This document shows positions 1 through 5,012 of a DNA stretch of 9,099 nt, piece by piece. Positions within the stretch are counted from its first letter, which is position 1. Each line of letters opens with the position of its first letter. The notes beneath the pieces were generated by a model. The model was not told where the DNA came from. It worked only from the letters and a program-made list of their open reading frames with translations, and did not search any database. The DNA is from CAYMJK01 sp043101635 (GTDB lineage: Bacteria; Planctomycetota; Phycisphaerae; Phycisphaerales; UBA1924). The position numbers and the translations under genes are program-made. The stretch covers positions 1 to 9,099 of the forward strand of contig JBICIE010000113.1 in the NCBI GenBank assembly GCA_043101635.1, written 5' to 3'.

Positions 1-154
1 GGATGTGGCGCCGGTCCTCGCGCAGGTGGCAGGTGACGCCGTCGGCGCCCCCGAGTTCGGCCTCGTGGGCCGCCCGGACAGGGTCGGGCTCGTCGATGCG
101 CCGGGCCTGGCGGATGGTGGCAACGTGGTCGATATTGACGCCGAGTTGAATCAC
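1..154 (-). CDS. pdxJ: Pyridoxine 5'-phosphate synthase, N-terminal part (cut by window edge)
   Basis: PdxJ condenses 1-deoxy-D-xylulose 5-phosphate with 3-amino-2-oxopropyl phosphate to give pyridoxine 5'-phosphate, the last ring-forming step of the DXP-dependent vitamin B6 pathway in the cytoplasm. Only the first 51 codons are in the window; the rest lies left of base 1. The visible part matches the family strongly: LGVNIDHVATIRQAR at residues 4-18, then PDPVRAAHEAE, then GGADGVTCHLREDRRHI at 35-51. These contain the conserved Asn-Ile-Asp-His phosphate/substrate segment and the His-Leu-Arg-Glu-Asp-Arg-Arg-His active-site segment. The start is taken as the GTG at 154-152, because LGVNIDH lies within a few residues of the N-terminus in known PdxJ proteins and no other in-frame start is nearby. 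No clear Shine-Dalgarno sequence is present; a GATACC at 167-162 on this strand could be a -10 box giving an almost leaderless message. The gene is divergent from the M16 peptidase gene, with 77 nt between the starts. Identity is nearly certain; the start is probable. Confidence 0.95.
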   Translation of the reverse strand, partial: MIQLGVNIDHVATIRQARRIDEPDPVRAAHEAELGGADGVTCHLREDRRHI

Positions 155-206
155 CCGTGATGGTATCGCCCGCGCCCCGGCGGCCGGGCGTCCCGGCGGC
201 CGCCAC

Positions 207-212
207 TACAAT
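207..212 (+). promoter_or_regulatory. Candidate -10 box (TACAAT) for the M16 peptidase gene
   Basis: TACAAT differs from the TATAAT consensus at one base and stands out in very GC-rich surroundings. It ends 19 nt before the ATG at 232, which predicts a short leader of about 12-14 nt that still carries most of the Shine-Dalgarno sequence. No convincing -35 hexamer is seen 16-18 bp upstream. The local context CTACAATCG resembles CTACACTCG before tmk at 1609-1617, which supports a shared promoter type. Confidence 0.35.
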
Positions 213-216
213 CGCC

Positions 217-225
217 GGAGGAGGG
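217..225 (+). promoter_or_regulatory. Ribosome binding site that fixes the M16 peptidase start
   Basis: GGAGGAGGG lies 6 nt before the ATG at 232. It is a near-ideal Shine-Dalgarno sequence and selects this ATG over the in-frame GTG at 157 and ATG at 160, which would add 25 residues in front of the signal peptide. Confidence 0.8.
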
Positions 226-231
226 ACGACC

Positions 232-1584
232 ATGCGTCTTCTGGCCATCGCAATTGCAGTTTCCACGGTCACCGCCGCCACGCACGCCGAGCCGGTCCGC
301 ATCGAGCTGGACAATGGCGCTGTCGCCCTGCTGACGCCCATCGAGGGTTCGCAGGCCGTTGCCGTCCAGGCCTGCTACCGGGCCGGGATCATCGACGATC
401 CCGCCGGCATGCCGCACGTCACACATCTGCTGGAGCACCTGCAGATCACCAGCGCCATCGGCGACCTGCCCGCCGGGGCTCAGAGCGACATCCTCAGCCG
501 CGCTGGCATGATCAACGCCGAGACGCTGGGCGACTTCATCCACTACGACTACGCCCTGCCGGCCGACATGCTCGCCGAGGCGCTGGGCGCCGAGCGCGAC
601 CGGCTGACGAAGCTGACCATCGAGCGCGAGAACCTGCGCCAGGAGGCGTTCAAGGCCTCCAGCGAAGTCGGCTTCGTCGAAGGCTCGCCCGGCAAGCCGC
701 TGGGCAAGTTCGCCTTCATGGCCGCGGTGCAGGCGTGGAAGGGCCAGGATGAGGCCCTGCTGAAGACGGGGCTGACCGCGACCAGTATCGATGAAATCGA
801 GATGCTGCGCGCGCAGACACACCATCCCGGGCGCCTGCTGCTCTCGATCGTCGGCGGGTTCGACCCCGCAGAGGCCGAGCAGATGCTGCGCGACACGATC
901 GGCGCGATCGAGGCGGGCGAGACCGGGCCGGATTCGATCGACTACGCCGCGCTTGACCCGGAGATGACCATCCAGTGGGACCCGCGCGCTACCGCCGTCG
1001 TCATCGCCTATCCCCCGCCGGAGGATCCCGCCGAGCGCATCGCGCTGTCGCTCTACGGCCAGGGCCTCATGATGCGCCTGCAGGGCAACGAGGCCCTCCA
1101 GCGCGATGTCGCCAGCTACCTCACCAGCGCCCTGGCGTGGCCCGTCGGGCGCCTGCCGTACTTCGTCATCGCGATCCTCGAGCCCGGCGCCGACCCCGCC
1201 GCAGTCGCCGAGCAGATCGACACGATCATGCGCGACCCGGCCGAGGACGGGATCACCATGCAGCTTCAAAGCTTCGCGCTCCAGCTTGCCACCCGGCCCA
1301 GATTCACGCAGCAGGGCCTGCAGTCACACATCGACATGGTCGCGCAGATGCGCCAGCTCGAGCCGGCCGCCGCCGAGCGCATGGTGCTGGCCGATGTCGC
1401 GCTCCAGCTTGCCGTCCGCGAACTGCTGCTCGGCGAGAACCCGGACCTTGCCGCGGACGCCGCGGGCTTGCTGTCAATTGACAGGCGGGCCGAACTGCTC
1501 GGGGCCCTCGACCCCGAGTCCCGCTTCATCACCATCCTCAAGCCCAGGCCCGAGACCGGCGAGCCGCAGCCGGCCCAGCCGTAG
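232..1584 (+). CDS. Secreted M16-family (insulinase/pitrilysin-like) zinc metallopeptidase
   Basis: A 450-residue predicted exported metallopeptidase. Residues 1-19 (MRLLAIAIAVSTVTAATHA) look like a signal peptide with cleavage before Glu-Pro, so the enzyme should act in the periplasm. The inverted zinc motif HxxEH is present as HLLEH at residues 65-69. The third ligand is probably Glu145, 76 residues after His69 and 7 after Glu138, the spacing of the paired glutamates in insulin-degrading enzyme. So His65, His69 and Glu145 (metal) and Glu68 (catalytic) all appear intact. NAETLGDFIHYDYALP near 95-110 fits the conserved strand after the motif. Residues about 184-225 (SIDEIEMLRAQTHHPGRLLLSIVGGFD) match the start of the second M16 domain. 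The length is that of a half-size M16 protein with one active and one inactive domain; such proteins often dimerise or pair with a partner, but none is adjacent. The substrate is unknown. The start is set by the strong Shine-Dalgarno sequence and the signal peptide. tmk begins 37 nt downstream. Confidence 0.9.
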   Translation: MRLLAIAIAVSTVTAATHAEPVRIELDNGAVALLTPIEGSQAVAVQACYRAGIIDDPAGMPHVTHLLEHLQITSAIGDLPAGAQSDILSRAGMINAETLGDFIHYDYALPADMLAEALGAERDRLTKLTIERENLRQEAFKASSEVGFVEGSPGKPLGKFAFMAAVQAWKGQDEALLKTGLTATSIDEIEMLRAQTHHPGRLLLSIVGGFDPAEAEQMLRDTIGAIEAGETGPDSIDYAALDPEMTIQWDPRATAVVIAYPPPEDPAERIALSLYGQGLMMRLQGNEALQRDVASYLTSALAWPVGRLPYFVIAILEPGADPAAVAEQIDTIMRDPAEDGITMQLQSFALQLATRPRFTQQGLQSHIDMVAQMRQLEPAAAERMVLADVALQLAVRELLLGENPDLAADAAGLLSIDRRAELLGALDPESRFITILKPRPETGEPQPAQP

Positions 1585-1587
1585 CGG

Positions 1588-1615
1588 TTGCGCCCGCGCA
1601 CAGCGCGGCTACACT
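1588..1615 (+). promoter_or_regulatory. Candidate promoter for tmk (leaderless transcript predicted)
   Basis: TTGCGC at 1588-1593 and TACACT at 1610-1615 are separated by 16 bp and resemble a housekeeping sigma promoter. The expected transcription start, 6-7 nt after the -10 box, falls at 1621-1622, which is the GTG start of tmk. The absence of any Shine-Dalgarno sequence before that GTG agrees with a leaderless message. The -35 box begins 4 nt after the stop codon of the peptidase gene, so the promoter fills the gap between the genes. Confidence 0.45.
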
Positions 1616-1621
1616 CGGCGC

Positions 1622-2278
1622 GTGCCTGCAACCGACCTCGACTGGCTCACCGCGCTCGCCGGACGCTTCCTCGTCTTCGAGGGGCCGGATGGCTCGGGCA
1701 AGACCACGCAGATGCGCCGCCTGCGCGACGCCTGCCGCGCGGCCGGCCTCGGCGTGTGCGATGTCCGCGATCCCGGCGGCACGCCCATCGGCGAGCGCAT
1801 CCGTCAGTTGCTGCTCTCGCACTCCAGCGTCGAGATGACGCCCATCTGCGAAACGCTGCTGTACATGGCCAGCCGGGCCCAGCTTGTCGCCCAGGTCATC
1901 CGCCCGGCCATGCAGCGCGGCGACCTGGTGCTGGCCGACCGCTTCGTGACCTCCACGCTGGCGTACCAGGGCGCGGCCGGCGGCGTGGCCGAGTCTGACA
2001 TCCACGATGCCGCCCGCGTCGCCACCGAGGGCCTGCGCCCGGATCTGGTCATCGTCTTTGACGTCGATGAGGATGCCGCGGCGCACCGGCTCAACCCGCT
2101 GCTGGACCGGATGGAGGCCAAGGGGCGCGCCTTTCACCGGCGCGTGCGCGAGGGCTACCTGTCACTGGCGGAGGCCGATCCGGGCGAGTATGCGGTGATC
2201 GACGCTTCGCGCGATGTCGACACGGTCTGGGGCGACACGCTCGGCATCCTGCGCGAGCGGCTCGGGCGCCGGGGCTGA
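1622..2278 (+). CDS. tmk: Thymidylate kinase
   Basis: Phosphorylates dTMP to dTDP with ATP, an essential cytoplasmic step in dTTP supply. The protein has 218 residues, close to the usual 200-215. The P-loop is FEGPDGSGKTTQ at residues 19-30 with Lys27 and Thr28. RDPGGTPIGERIR at 49-61 corresponds to the TREPGGTPLGE loop of the family, with Asp for Glu. LADRFVTSTLAYQG at 104-117 carries the Asp106-Arg107 pair and the thymine-binding region. LNPLLDRMEAKGRAFHRRVREGYL at 157-180 is the lid followed by the DRME and F-RRVREGYL segments. The lid lacks the cluster of arginines of the E. coli type. The start is the GTG at 1622: the first in-frame ATG lies beyond the P-loop, and no Shine-Dalgarno sequence is seen, so translation may be leaderless. 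plsY follows after 6 nt, so the two are surely cotranscribed. Confidence 0.95.
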   Translation: MPATDLDWLTALAGRFLVFEGPDGSGKTTQMRRLRDACRAAGLGVCDVRDPGGTPIGERIRQLLLSHSSVEMTPICETLLYMASRAQLVAQVIRPAMQRGDLVLADRFVTSTLAYQGAAGGVAESDIHDAARVATEGLRPDLVIVFDVDEDAAAHRLNPLLDRMEAKGRAFHRRVREGYLSLAEADPGEYAVIDASRDVDTVWGDTLGILRERLGRRG

Positions 2279-2284
2279 CGGCGC

Positions 2285-2971
2285 ATGCTCTGGCCGCTGC
2301 TGATCGCGCTGGGCTTCGCGAGCGGGTCGATTCCGTTCGGGCTCATCATCGGCAGGCTTCGCGGCGTGGACATCCGCGAGCACGGGTCGCGCAACATCGG
2401 GGCGACCAACGTCATGCGGGTGCTCGGGCGCGGGCCCGGCATCGCGTGCTTCATCCTCGATGTGGCCAAGGGGCTCGGACCGACGCTCGGCGCCGGGCTG
2501 GCGATGGGGCTCGCCGGGCGCTGGACCATCGAGGCGCAGCCGATGGCGCTGTGGCTGTGCGTGGCCGCGGCGTGCGTGCTGGGGCACATGTACAGCCCGT
2601 GGGTGCGCCTGCGCGGCGGCAAGGGCGTGGCGACGGGGCTCGGCGCCCTGCTCGGCGTGTTCCCGCTGGTGATGTGGCCGGCGGTGGGGGGGCTGGTCGT
2701 CTGGATCGCGCTGCTGAAGCTGACGCGCTACGTCAGCGTGGCGTCTATCGCCGCGGCGGCGAGCCTGCCGATCCTGACGGGCGTCGAGATGGCGCTGCTG
2801 GGCGCGCAGGGCAGGCCCGCCGGCGCCGGGCTGGGCGTGGCGCTGGGCTTCCTGGTGGCGCTGGCGCTGCTGGTCATCTGGAAGCATCGGTCCAATATCG
2901 CGCGCCTGCGGGCCGGGACCGAGCCGCCCATCGGCTCGCCGACTCCGACTCGCGGACCAGACCCGCAATAA
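2285..2971 (+). CDS. plsY: Glycerol-3-phosphate acyltransferase PlsY
   Basis: An inner-membrane enzyme that transfers an acyl group from acyl-phosphate to glycerol 3-phosphate, making lysophosphatidate as the first step of phospholipid synthesis; it works with PlsX. It has 228 residues, slightly above the usual ~200 because of a Pro-rich C-terminal tail (about 212-228). All three conserved motifs are visible: SGSIPFGLIIGR (13-24) and GSRNIGATNVMRVLG (34-48); GHMYSPWVRLRGGKGVATGLG (100-120, the phosphate-binding Gly-Gly-Lys-Gly loop); and WKHRSNIARLRAGTEP (199-214). Hydrophobic segments near 1-22, 52-76, 86-106, 116-145, 150-172 and 182-199 fit the multi-pass fold. The ATG at 2285 lies 6 nt after the tmk stop with only a weak ribosome site, so translation is probably coupled to tmk. 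The next gene starts 113 nt downstream. Confidence 0.96.
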   Translation: MLWPLLIALGFASGSIPFGLIIGRLRGVDIREHGSRNIGATNVMRVLGRGPGIACFILDVAKGLGPTLGAGLAMGLAGRWTIEAQPMALWLCVAAACVLGHMYSPWVRLRGGKGVATGLGALLGVFPLVMWPAVGGLVVWIALLKLTRYVSVASIAAAASLPILTGVEMALLGAQGRPAGAGLGVALGFLVALALLVIWKHRSNIARLRAGTEPPIGSPTPTRGPDPQ

Positions 2972-3049
2972 CCTGTGCGGCCTGTATGGCCATTGCGCGC
3001 ACTCTCGGACGCGCGCCGGCGGGTGCAAGGCAAGCCTCCTGCGGCGTCG

Positions 3050-3063
3050 GCCGATGCATCGGC
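3050..3063. repeat. Exact 14-bp palindrome upstream of a small gene
   Basis: GCCGATGCATCGGC is an exact inverted repeat without a spacer. It lies 9 nt upstream of the Shine-Dalgarno sequence of the 70-residue gene at 3085. As DNA it could be an operator for a dimeric regulator; as RNA it would form at best a short-loop hairpin. No second copy was noticed in this window. The surrounding gap (2972-3084) also holds GCGCGC arms at 2995-3000 and 3011-3016 (10-nt loop) but no clear -10/-35 pair. Confidence 0.5.
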
Positions 3064-3072
3064 TGCTCCGCT

Positions 3073-3079
3073 GGAGGAG
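3073..3079 (+). promoter_or_regulatory. Ribosome binding site of the 70-residue gene
   Basis: GGAGGAG lies 5 nt before the ATG at 3085. It is one of the strongest Shine-Dalgarno sequences in the window and is the main reason to accept this small gene and its start. Confidence 0.75.
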
Positions 3080-3084
3080 AGACC

Positions 3085-3297
3085 ATGCTTCGCCTTGCCG
3101 ACCAAGGGTCCGATGAGTTGCTGCCGCGCTCCGGCAAGCCCGCCGGCGACGCCGGCGACGCCGACGTCCTGCCGTTCGACGCCATCGCCCACGCCGAGGG
3201 CGCCCTGAGCCACGCCGAGAAGCGCATGGAGAACCTGATGGATCTCGTCCGCCGCTTCGGGCTGGATGCCCCCGGCGACGGCCCGCGGGTGGCGTAA
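3085..3297 (+). CDS. Small hypothetical protein, 70 residues
   Basis: I do not recognise this protein. It has 70 residues, no signal peptide and no membrane segment. Residues about 1-30 are polar and Gly/Asp-rich and include AGDAGDAD, encoded by two exact 9-bp copies at 3142-3150 and 3151-3159. Residues about 31-60 (FDAIAHAEGALSHAEKRMEN, then LMDLVRRFGLD) have regular hydrophobic spacing and are expected to form one long amphipathic helix, perhaps for dimerisation or protein binding. The tail is short and Gly/Pro-rich. Reality of the gene rests on the strong Shine-Dalgarno sequence 5 nt before the ATG and on the helix-like composition; the frame is open upstream, but that is common in such GC-rich DNA. 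It stands 113 nt after plsY, with a 14-bp palindrome in between, so it may be a separate unit or the last gene of the tmk-plsY operon. It converges on the dockerin gene. No function is proposed. Confidence 0.7.
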   Translation: MLRLADQGSDELLPRSGKPAGDAGDADVLPFDAIAHAEGALSHAEKRMENLMDLVRRFGLDAPGDGPRVA

Positions 3298-3331
3298 GGC
3301 CGCTCCGTCCCTACCGAACCTCGCGCCGCCC

Positions 3332-3349
3332 GGTCGCCACAGAGCGACC
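3332..3349. terminator. Short hairpin in the convergent gap, possible bidirectional terminator
   Basis: The arms GGTCGC (3332-3337) and GCGACC (3344-3349) pair exactly around a 6-nt loop. The hairpin lies 34 nt past the stop of the small plus-strand gene and 59 nt past the stop of the minus-strand dockerin gene. No T-run follows on either strand, so it does not meet the usual definition of an intrinsic terminator; the call rests on position and structure only. Confidence 0.3.
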
Positions 3350-3376
3350 CCGCCGCGCCCCTATCCCCTCTTCATC

Positions 3377-3406
3377 TGCCATTTGCCCATTTGCCATTTG
3401 CCCATT
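3377..3406. repeat. AT-rich exact tandem repeat, 2 x 15 bp
   Basis: TGCCATTTGCCCATT occurs twice head to tail (3377-3391 and 3392-3406) with no mismatch. On the minus strand it reads as alternating AAATGGG and AAATGGC heptamer-like units, with degraded edges (GATGAAG on one side, GAAATGG on the other). It starts 2 nt beyond the stop of the dockerin gene and is strikingly AT-rich for this window. It may be a dispersed intergenic repeat of the short tandem heptamer kind; only one locus is visible here. Confidence 0.8.
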
Positions 3407-3408
3407 TC

Positions 3409-4761
3409 CTACGGGCACCCCATCGCAAAGGCGTCCTGGAAGCAGAGGAAGTCCAGCACGGCGAGCGATCCGTCCCCGTCGCAATCGGCTGCGCCGAGGT
3501 CGCCTGCCGCGTAGGCGTTGAAGAAGCAGAGGTAGTCGAAGAAGGTGGTCGAGCCGTCGGCGTCGCAGTCGGCGATGGCGCAGGCGGGACTGACGCAGCG
3601 CAGGCGGCCGAAGAGCGGATCGCTGTACGAGAGACTTGAGAACCACAAGGAGGGGCCGCTTCCGTCGTCGTGGGCGGCAATGGCTCCGCCGCCGATGACG
3701 AGGCCATCCCATCGGCCCATGTCGTGCCACTGTGCGCCATCCCAGCGCGCCAGCCCCGTAAAGTCGCTGCCGAACCATTCGCCAAGCCCGCCCGAGGCGT
3801 ACAGCTGCGCCCCGGAGCCGTCGTCGAACACGGCCAGATCCTCGACATGAATAACGGGCTCGCCACCGGTGGCGCCGACGGTCGTCCACGTCTTCCCGTC
3901 CCAGCGGGCGATGCCCTGCACGCGCAGGCGTCCGATCGCGCCCATGATGCCCGCGGCATAGAGGGCCGGGCCCGTTCCATCATCGTGGACGGCAAGTGAC
4001 TTCACCCACGCGGCGGAGATGGCGCGTCCGGCGATGGGCAGCCACTGGTCGCCGGTCCACTTCGCGACGCCCCAGGTTTCCAGCCCGCCGGCGTGGGTGA
4101 GGTGCCCGCCCACGAACAGTGCCGGGCCGGAGCCATCGTCGAACACGACCATGTCCGTGACCGGCTGGACACCCGAACTCCAGACGCCGCCACCGACATC
4201 CGACCAGACATCGCCATCCCATCTTGCGATGTTGGAAACGGGGCGGCCGCCGGCCTCCGAGATCGTCCCACCGACGTAGAGGGCGGGGCCCCGCCCGTCA
4301 TCAAAGACCGCCAGCGCGCGACACTGCCCGATGACATCAACCCCGGCGCCGGCGCCAACAGGCGCCCACTTCTCCCCCGTCCACTTCGCTACCCCGCGGA
4401 CCGGTTCGCCGAGTTCGTTGGCGTCGAATGTGCCACAGGCGTACACCGCAGCGCCTGTTCCATCGTCGAAGACCCAGAGATCGTCGGGCCAACTCTGCTT
4501 GCCGGCGGCTTGCAGTCCTGTATGCGGACCCGCGGCTACCCAGCGCGTTCCGTTCCAGCGTGCGAAGACGAGCAACTCCGATGTCGGCGGCTTCGCAAGA
4601 ACAGTCGCATACAGCCCAGGAACCGGCGCCTCCGGCAGGTACACCAAGTTCTCGGCAAAACGGAAGCGGCTCGGGAACTCCAGATGCACCGTGCAGTCTT
4701 GTGCGCTTGCACTCCCAGCTGCGCTGGAGCACACCATAGCCGCCAGCAAGCATCCCCTCAT
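3409..4761 (-). CDS. Secreted repeat protein (beta-propeller-like) with C-terminal GC-type dockerin
   Basis: A 450-residue predicted exported protein. Residues 1-20 (MRGCLLAAMVCSSAAGSASA) form a signal peptide with cleavage before Gln-Asp-Cys. Residues about 35-385 contain a repeat of 52-58 residues: six copies of a (V/A)xxDDGxGxxL(Y/F/W) strand, with DDG at 99, 154, 208, 260, 313 and 365, alternate with six copies of (A)(R/K)W(N/T/D)GxxW, with Trp at 69, 127, 181, 235, 287 and 340. Including partial units at the ends this suggests a six- or seven-bladed beta-propeller. Residues 398-450 hold two F-hand-like calcium loops, DCDADGS (398-404) and DCDGDGS (426-432), 28 residues apart, each followed by (Y/F)LCF, and the chain ends in GCP; this is the GC-type dockerin tail of Phycisphaerales. 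The ATG at 4761 is preferred over the upstream 4815 because the signal peptide begins there and an AGGAG lies 10 nt upstream. The ligand is unknown, and no cohesin is present in the window. Confidence 0.87.
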   Translation of the reverse strand: MRGCLLAAMVCSSAAGSASAQDCTVHLEFPSRFRFAENLVYLPEAPVPGLYATVLAKPPTSELLVFARWNGTRWVAAGPHTGLQAAGKQSWPDDLWVFDDGTGAAVYACGTFDANELGEPVRGVAKWTGEKWAPVGAGAGVDVIGQCRALAVFDDGRGPALYVGGTISEAGGRPVSNIARWDGDVWSDVGGGVWSSGVQPVTDMVVFDDGSGPALFVGGHLTHAGGLETWGVAKWTGDQWLPIAGRAISAAWVKSLAVHDDGTGPALYAAGIMGAIGRLRVQGIARWDGKTWTTVGATGGEPVIHVEDLAVFDDGSGAQLYASGGLGEWFGSDFTGLARWDGAQWHDMGRWDGLVIGGGAIAAHDDGSGPSLWFSSLSYSDPLFGRLRCVSPACAIADCDADGSTTFFDYLCFFNAYAAGDLGAADCDGDGSLAVLDFLCFQDAFAMGCP

Positions 4762-4924
4762 CTGTTTGGCGCTCCTGCGACGCAACTGTCGTTGGCTCCT
4801 CGTCCGCCCCGGCAACAGATGCGCCGGCTCTCACCAATCTACCCGATGAAGCCCGCCCGGCGGCGCCGGAGAATGCGAATTTCGCTCAAACTCCGGCAAA
4901 CGGCGCGCATCCGCGGCGCATCGA

Positions 4925-4941
4925 CCCCCCATTCCGGGGGG
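4925..4941. repeat. CCCCCC/GGGGGG inverted repeat
   Basis: Six C (4925-4930) and six G (4936-4941) flank a 5-nt ATTCC loop. In RNA this would be a very stable 6-bp GC stem. It lies 72 nt past the phosphatase stop on the minus strand and may belong to a terminator region with the hairpin at 4961-4981, but no T-run follows. Confidence 0.55.
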
Positions 4942-4960
4942 CGGAAGCCGGCTTGAGCCC

Positions 4961-4981
4961 GCCGATCGCGGAGCGATCGGC
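4961..4981 (-). terminator. Strong hairpin downstream of the phosphatase gene
   Basis: Arms GCCGATCGC (4961-4969) and GCGATCGGC (4973-4981) pair exactly over 9 bp around a 3-nt loop, the most stable simple hairpin in the non-coding DNA of the window. It begins 31 nt past the phosphatase stop. On the minus strand the following bases are GGGCTCAAGCC, without a U-tract, so it is either a non-canonical terminator, an RNA 3'-end stabiliser, or a protein-binding site. The exact 10-bp palindrome AAGCCGGCTT at 4945-4954 follows directly. Confidence 0.45.
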
Positions 4982-5012
4982 CCACCACTCAGACCCACCT
5001 CAGGCCTCGCCC

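Larger units (their letters stand above)
4762..5012. other. Non-coding gap with a cluster of inverted repeats
   Basis: This 251-nt gap between the phosphatase stop and the dockerin gene start has no convincing gene. Its half nearer the phosphatase carries three inverted repeats within 57 nt: 4925-4941, 4945-4954 and 4961-4981. Its other half, the upstream region of the dockerin gene, holds a small inverted repeat GCGAA-T-TTCGC at 4875-4885 and a possible minus-strand -10 box TAGATT at 4841-4836, which has no matching -35 box. The AGGAG ribosome site of the dockerin gene is at 4776-4772. Confidence 0.6.

Noticed and set aside
157..231. A 25-residue N-terminal extension of the M16 peptidase (GTG at 157 or ATG at 160)
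   Set aside because: The extension precedes a clear signal peptide, while the strong Shine-Dalgarno sequence at 217-225 points to the ATG at 232. The extension would also run through the predicted promoter.
151..1269. A 372-codon open frame on the minus strand opposite the M16 peptidase gene
   Set aside because: It is antisense to a gene with an intact active-site motif, its translation is low-complexity Gly/Arg/Asp-rich without domains, and long open antisense frames are expected in DNA this GC-rich.
2995..3016. GCGCGC-loop-GCGCGC hairpin as a terminator for plsY
   Set aside because: The stem is only 6 bp with a 10-nt loop, no T-run follows, and alternating GC stretches are frequent by chance here.
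2446..3084. Extension of the 70-residue gene upstream through plsY
   Set aside because: The upstream part is the +2 frame of plsY and is Arg/Gly/Ala-rich; the ribosome site at 3073-3079 gives a clear start at 3085.
3298..3408. CRISPR-like array at the tandem repeat
   Set aside because: The two 15-bp copies are directly adjacent without spacers, and no cas gene is present.
4762..4815. Start of the dockerin protein at 4815, adding 18 residues
   Set aside because: The added residues are Arg/Gln-rich and would bury the signal peptide; the ATG at 4761 has an AGGAG 10 nt upstream and begins directly with the signal sequence.
4093..4956. A 287-codon plus-strand frame opposite the dockerin gene
   Set aside because: It is antisense to a gene with six regular protein repeats and a calcium-binding tail, and its own translation shows no domain or ribosome site.
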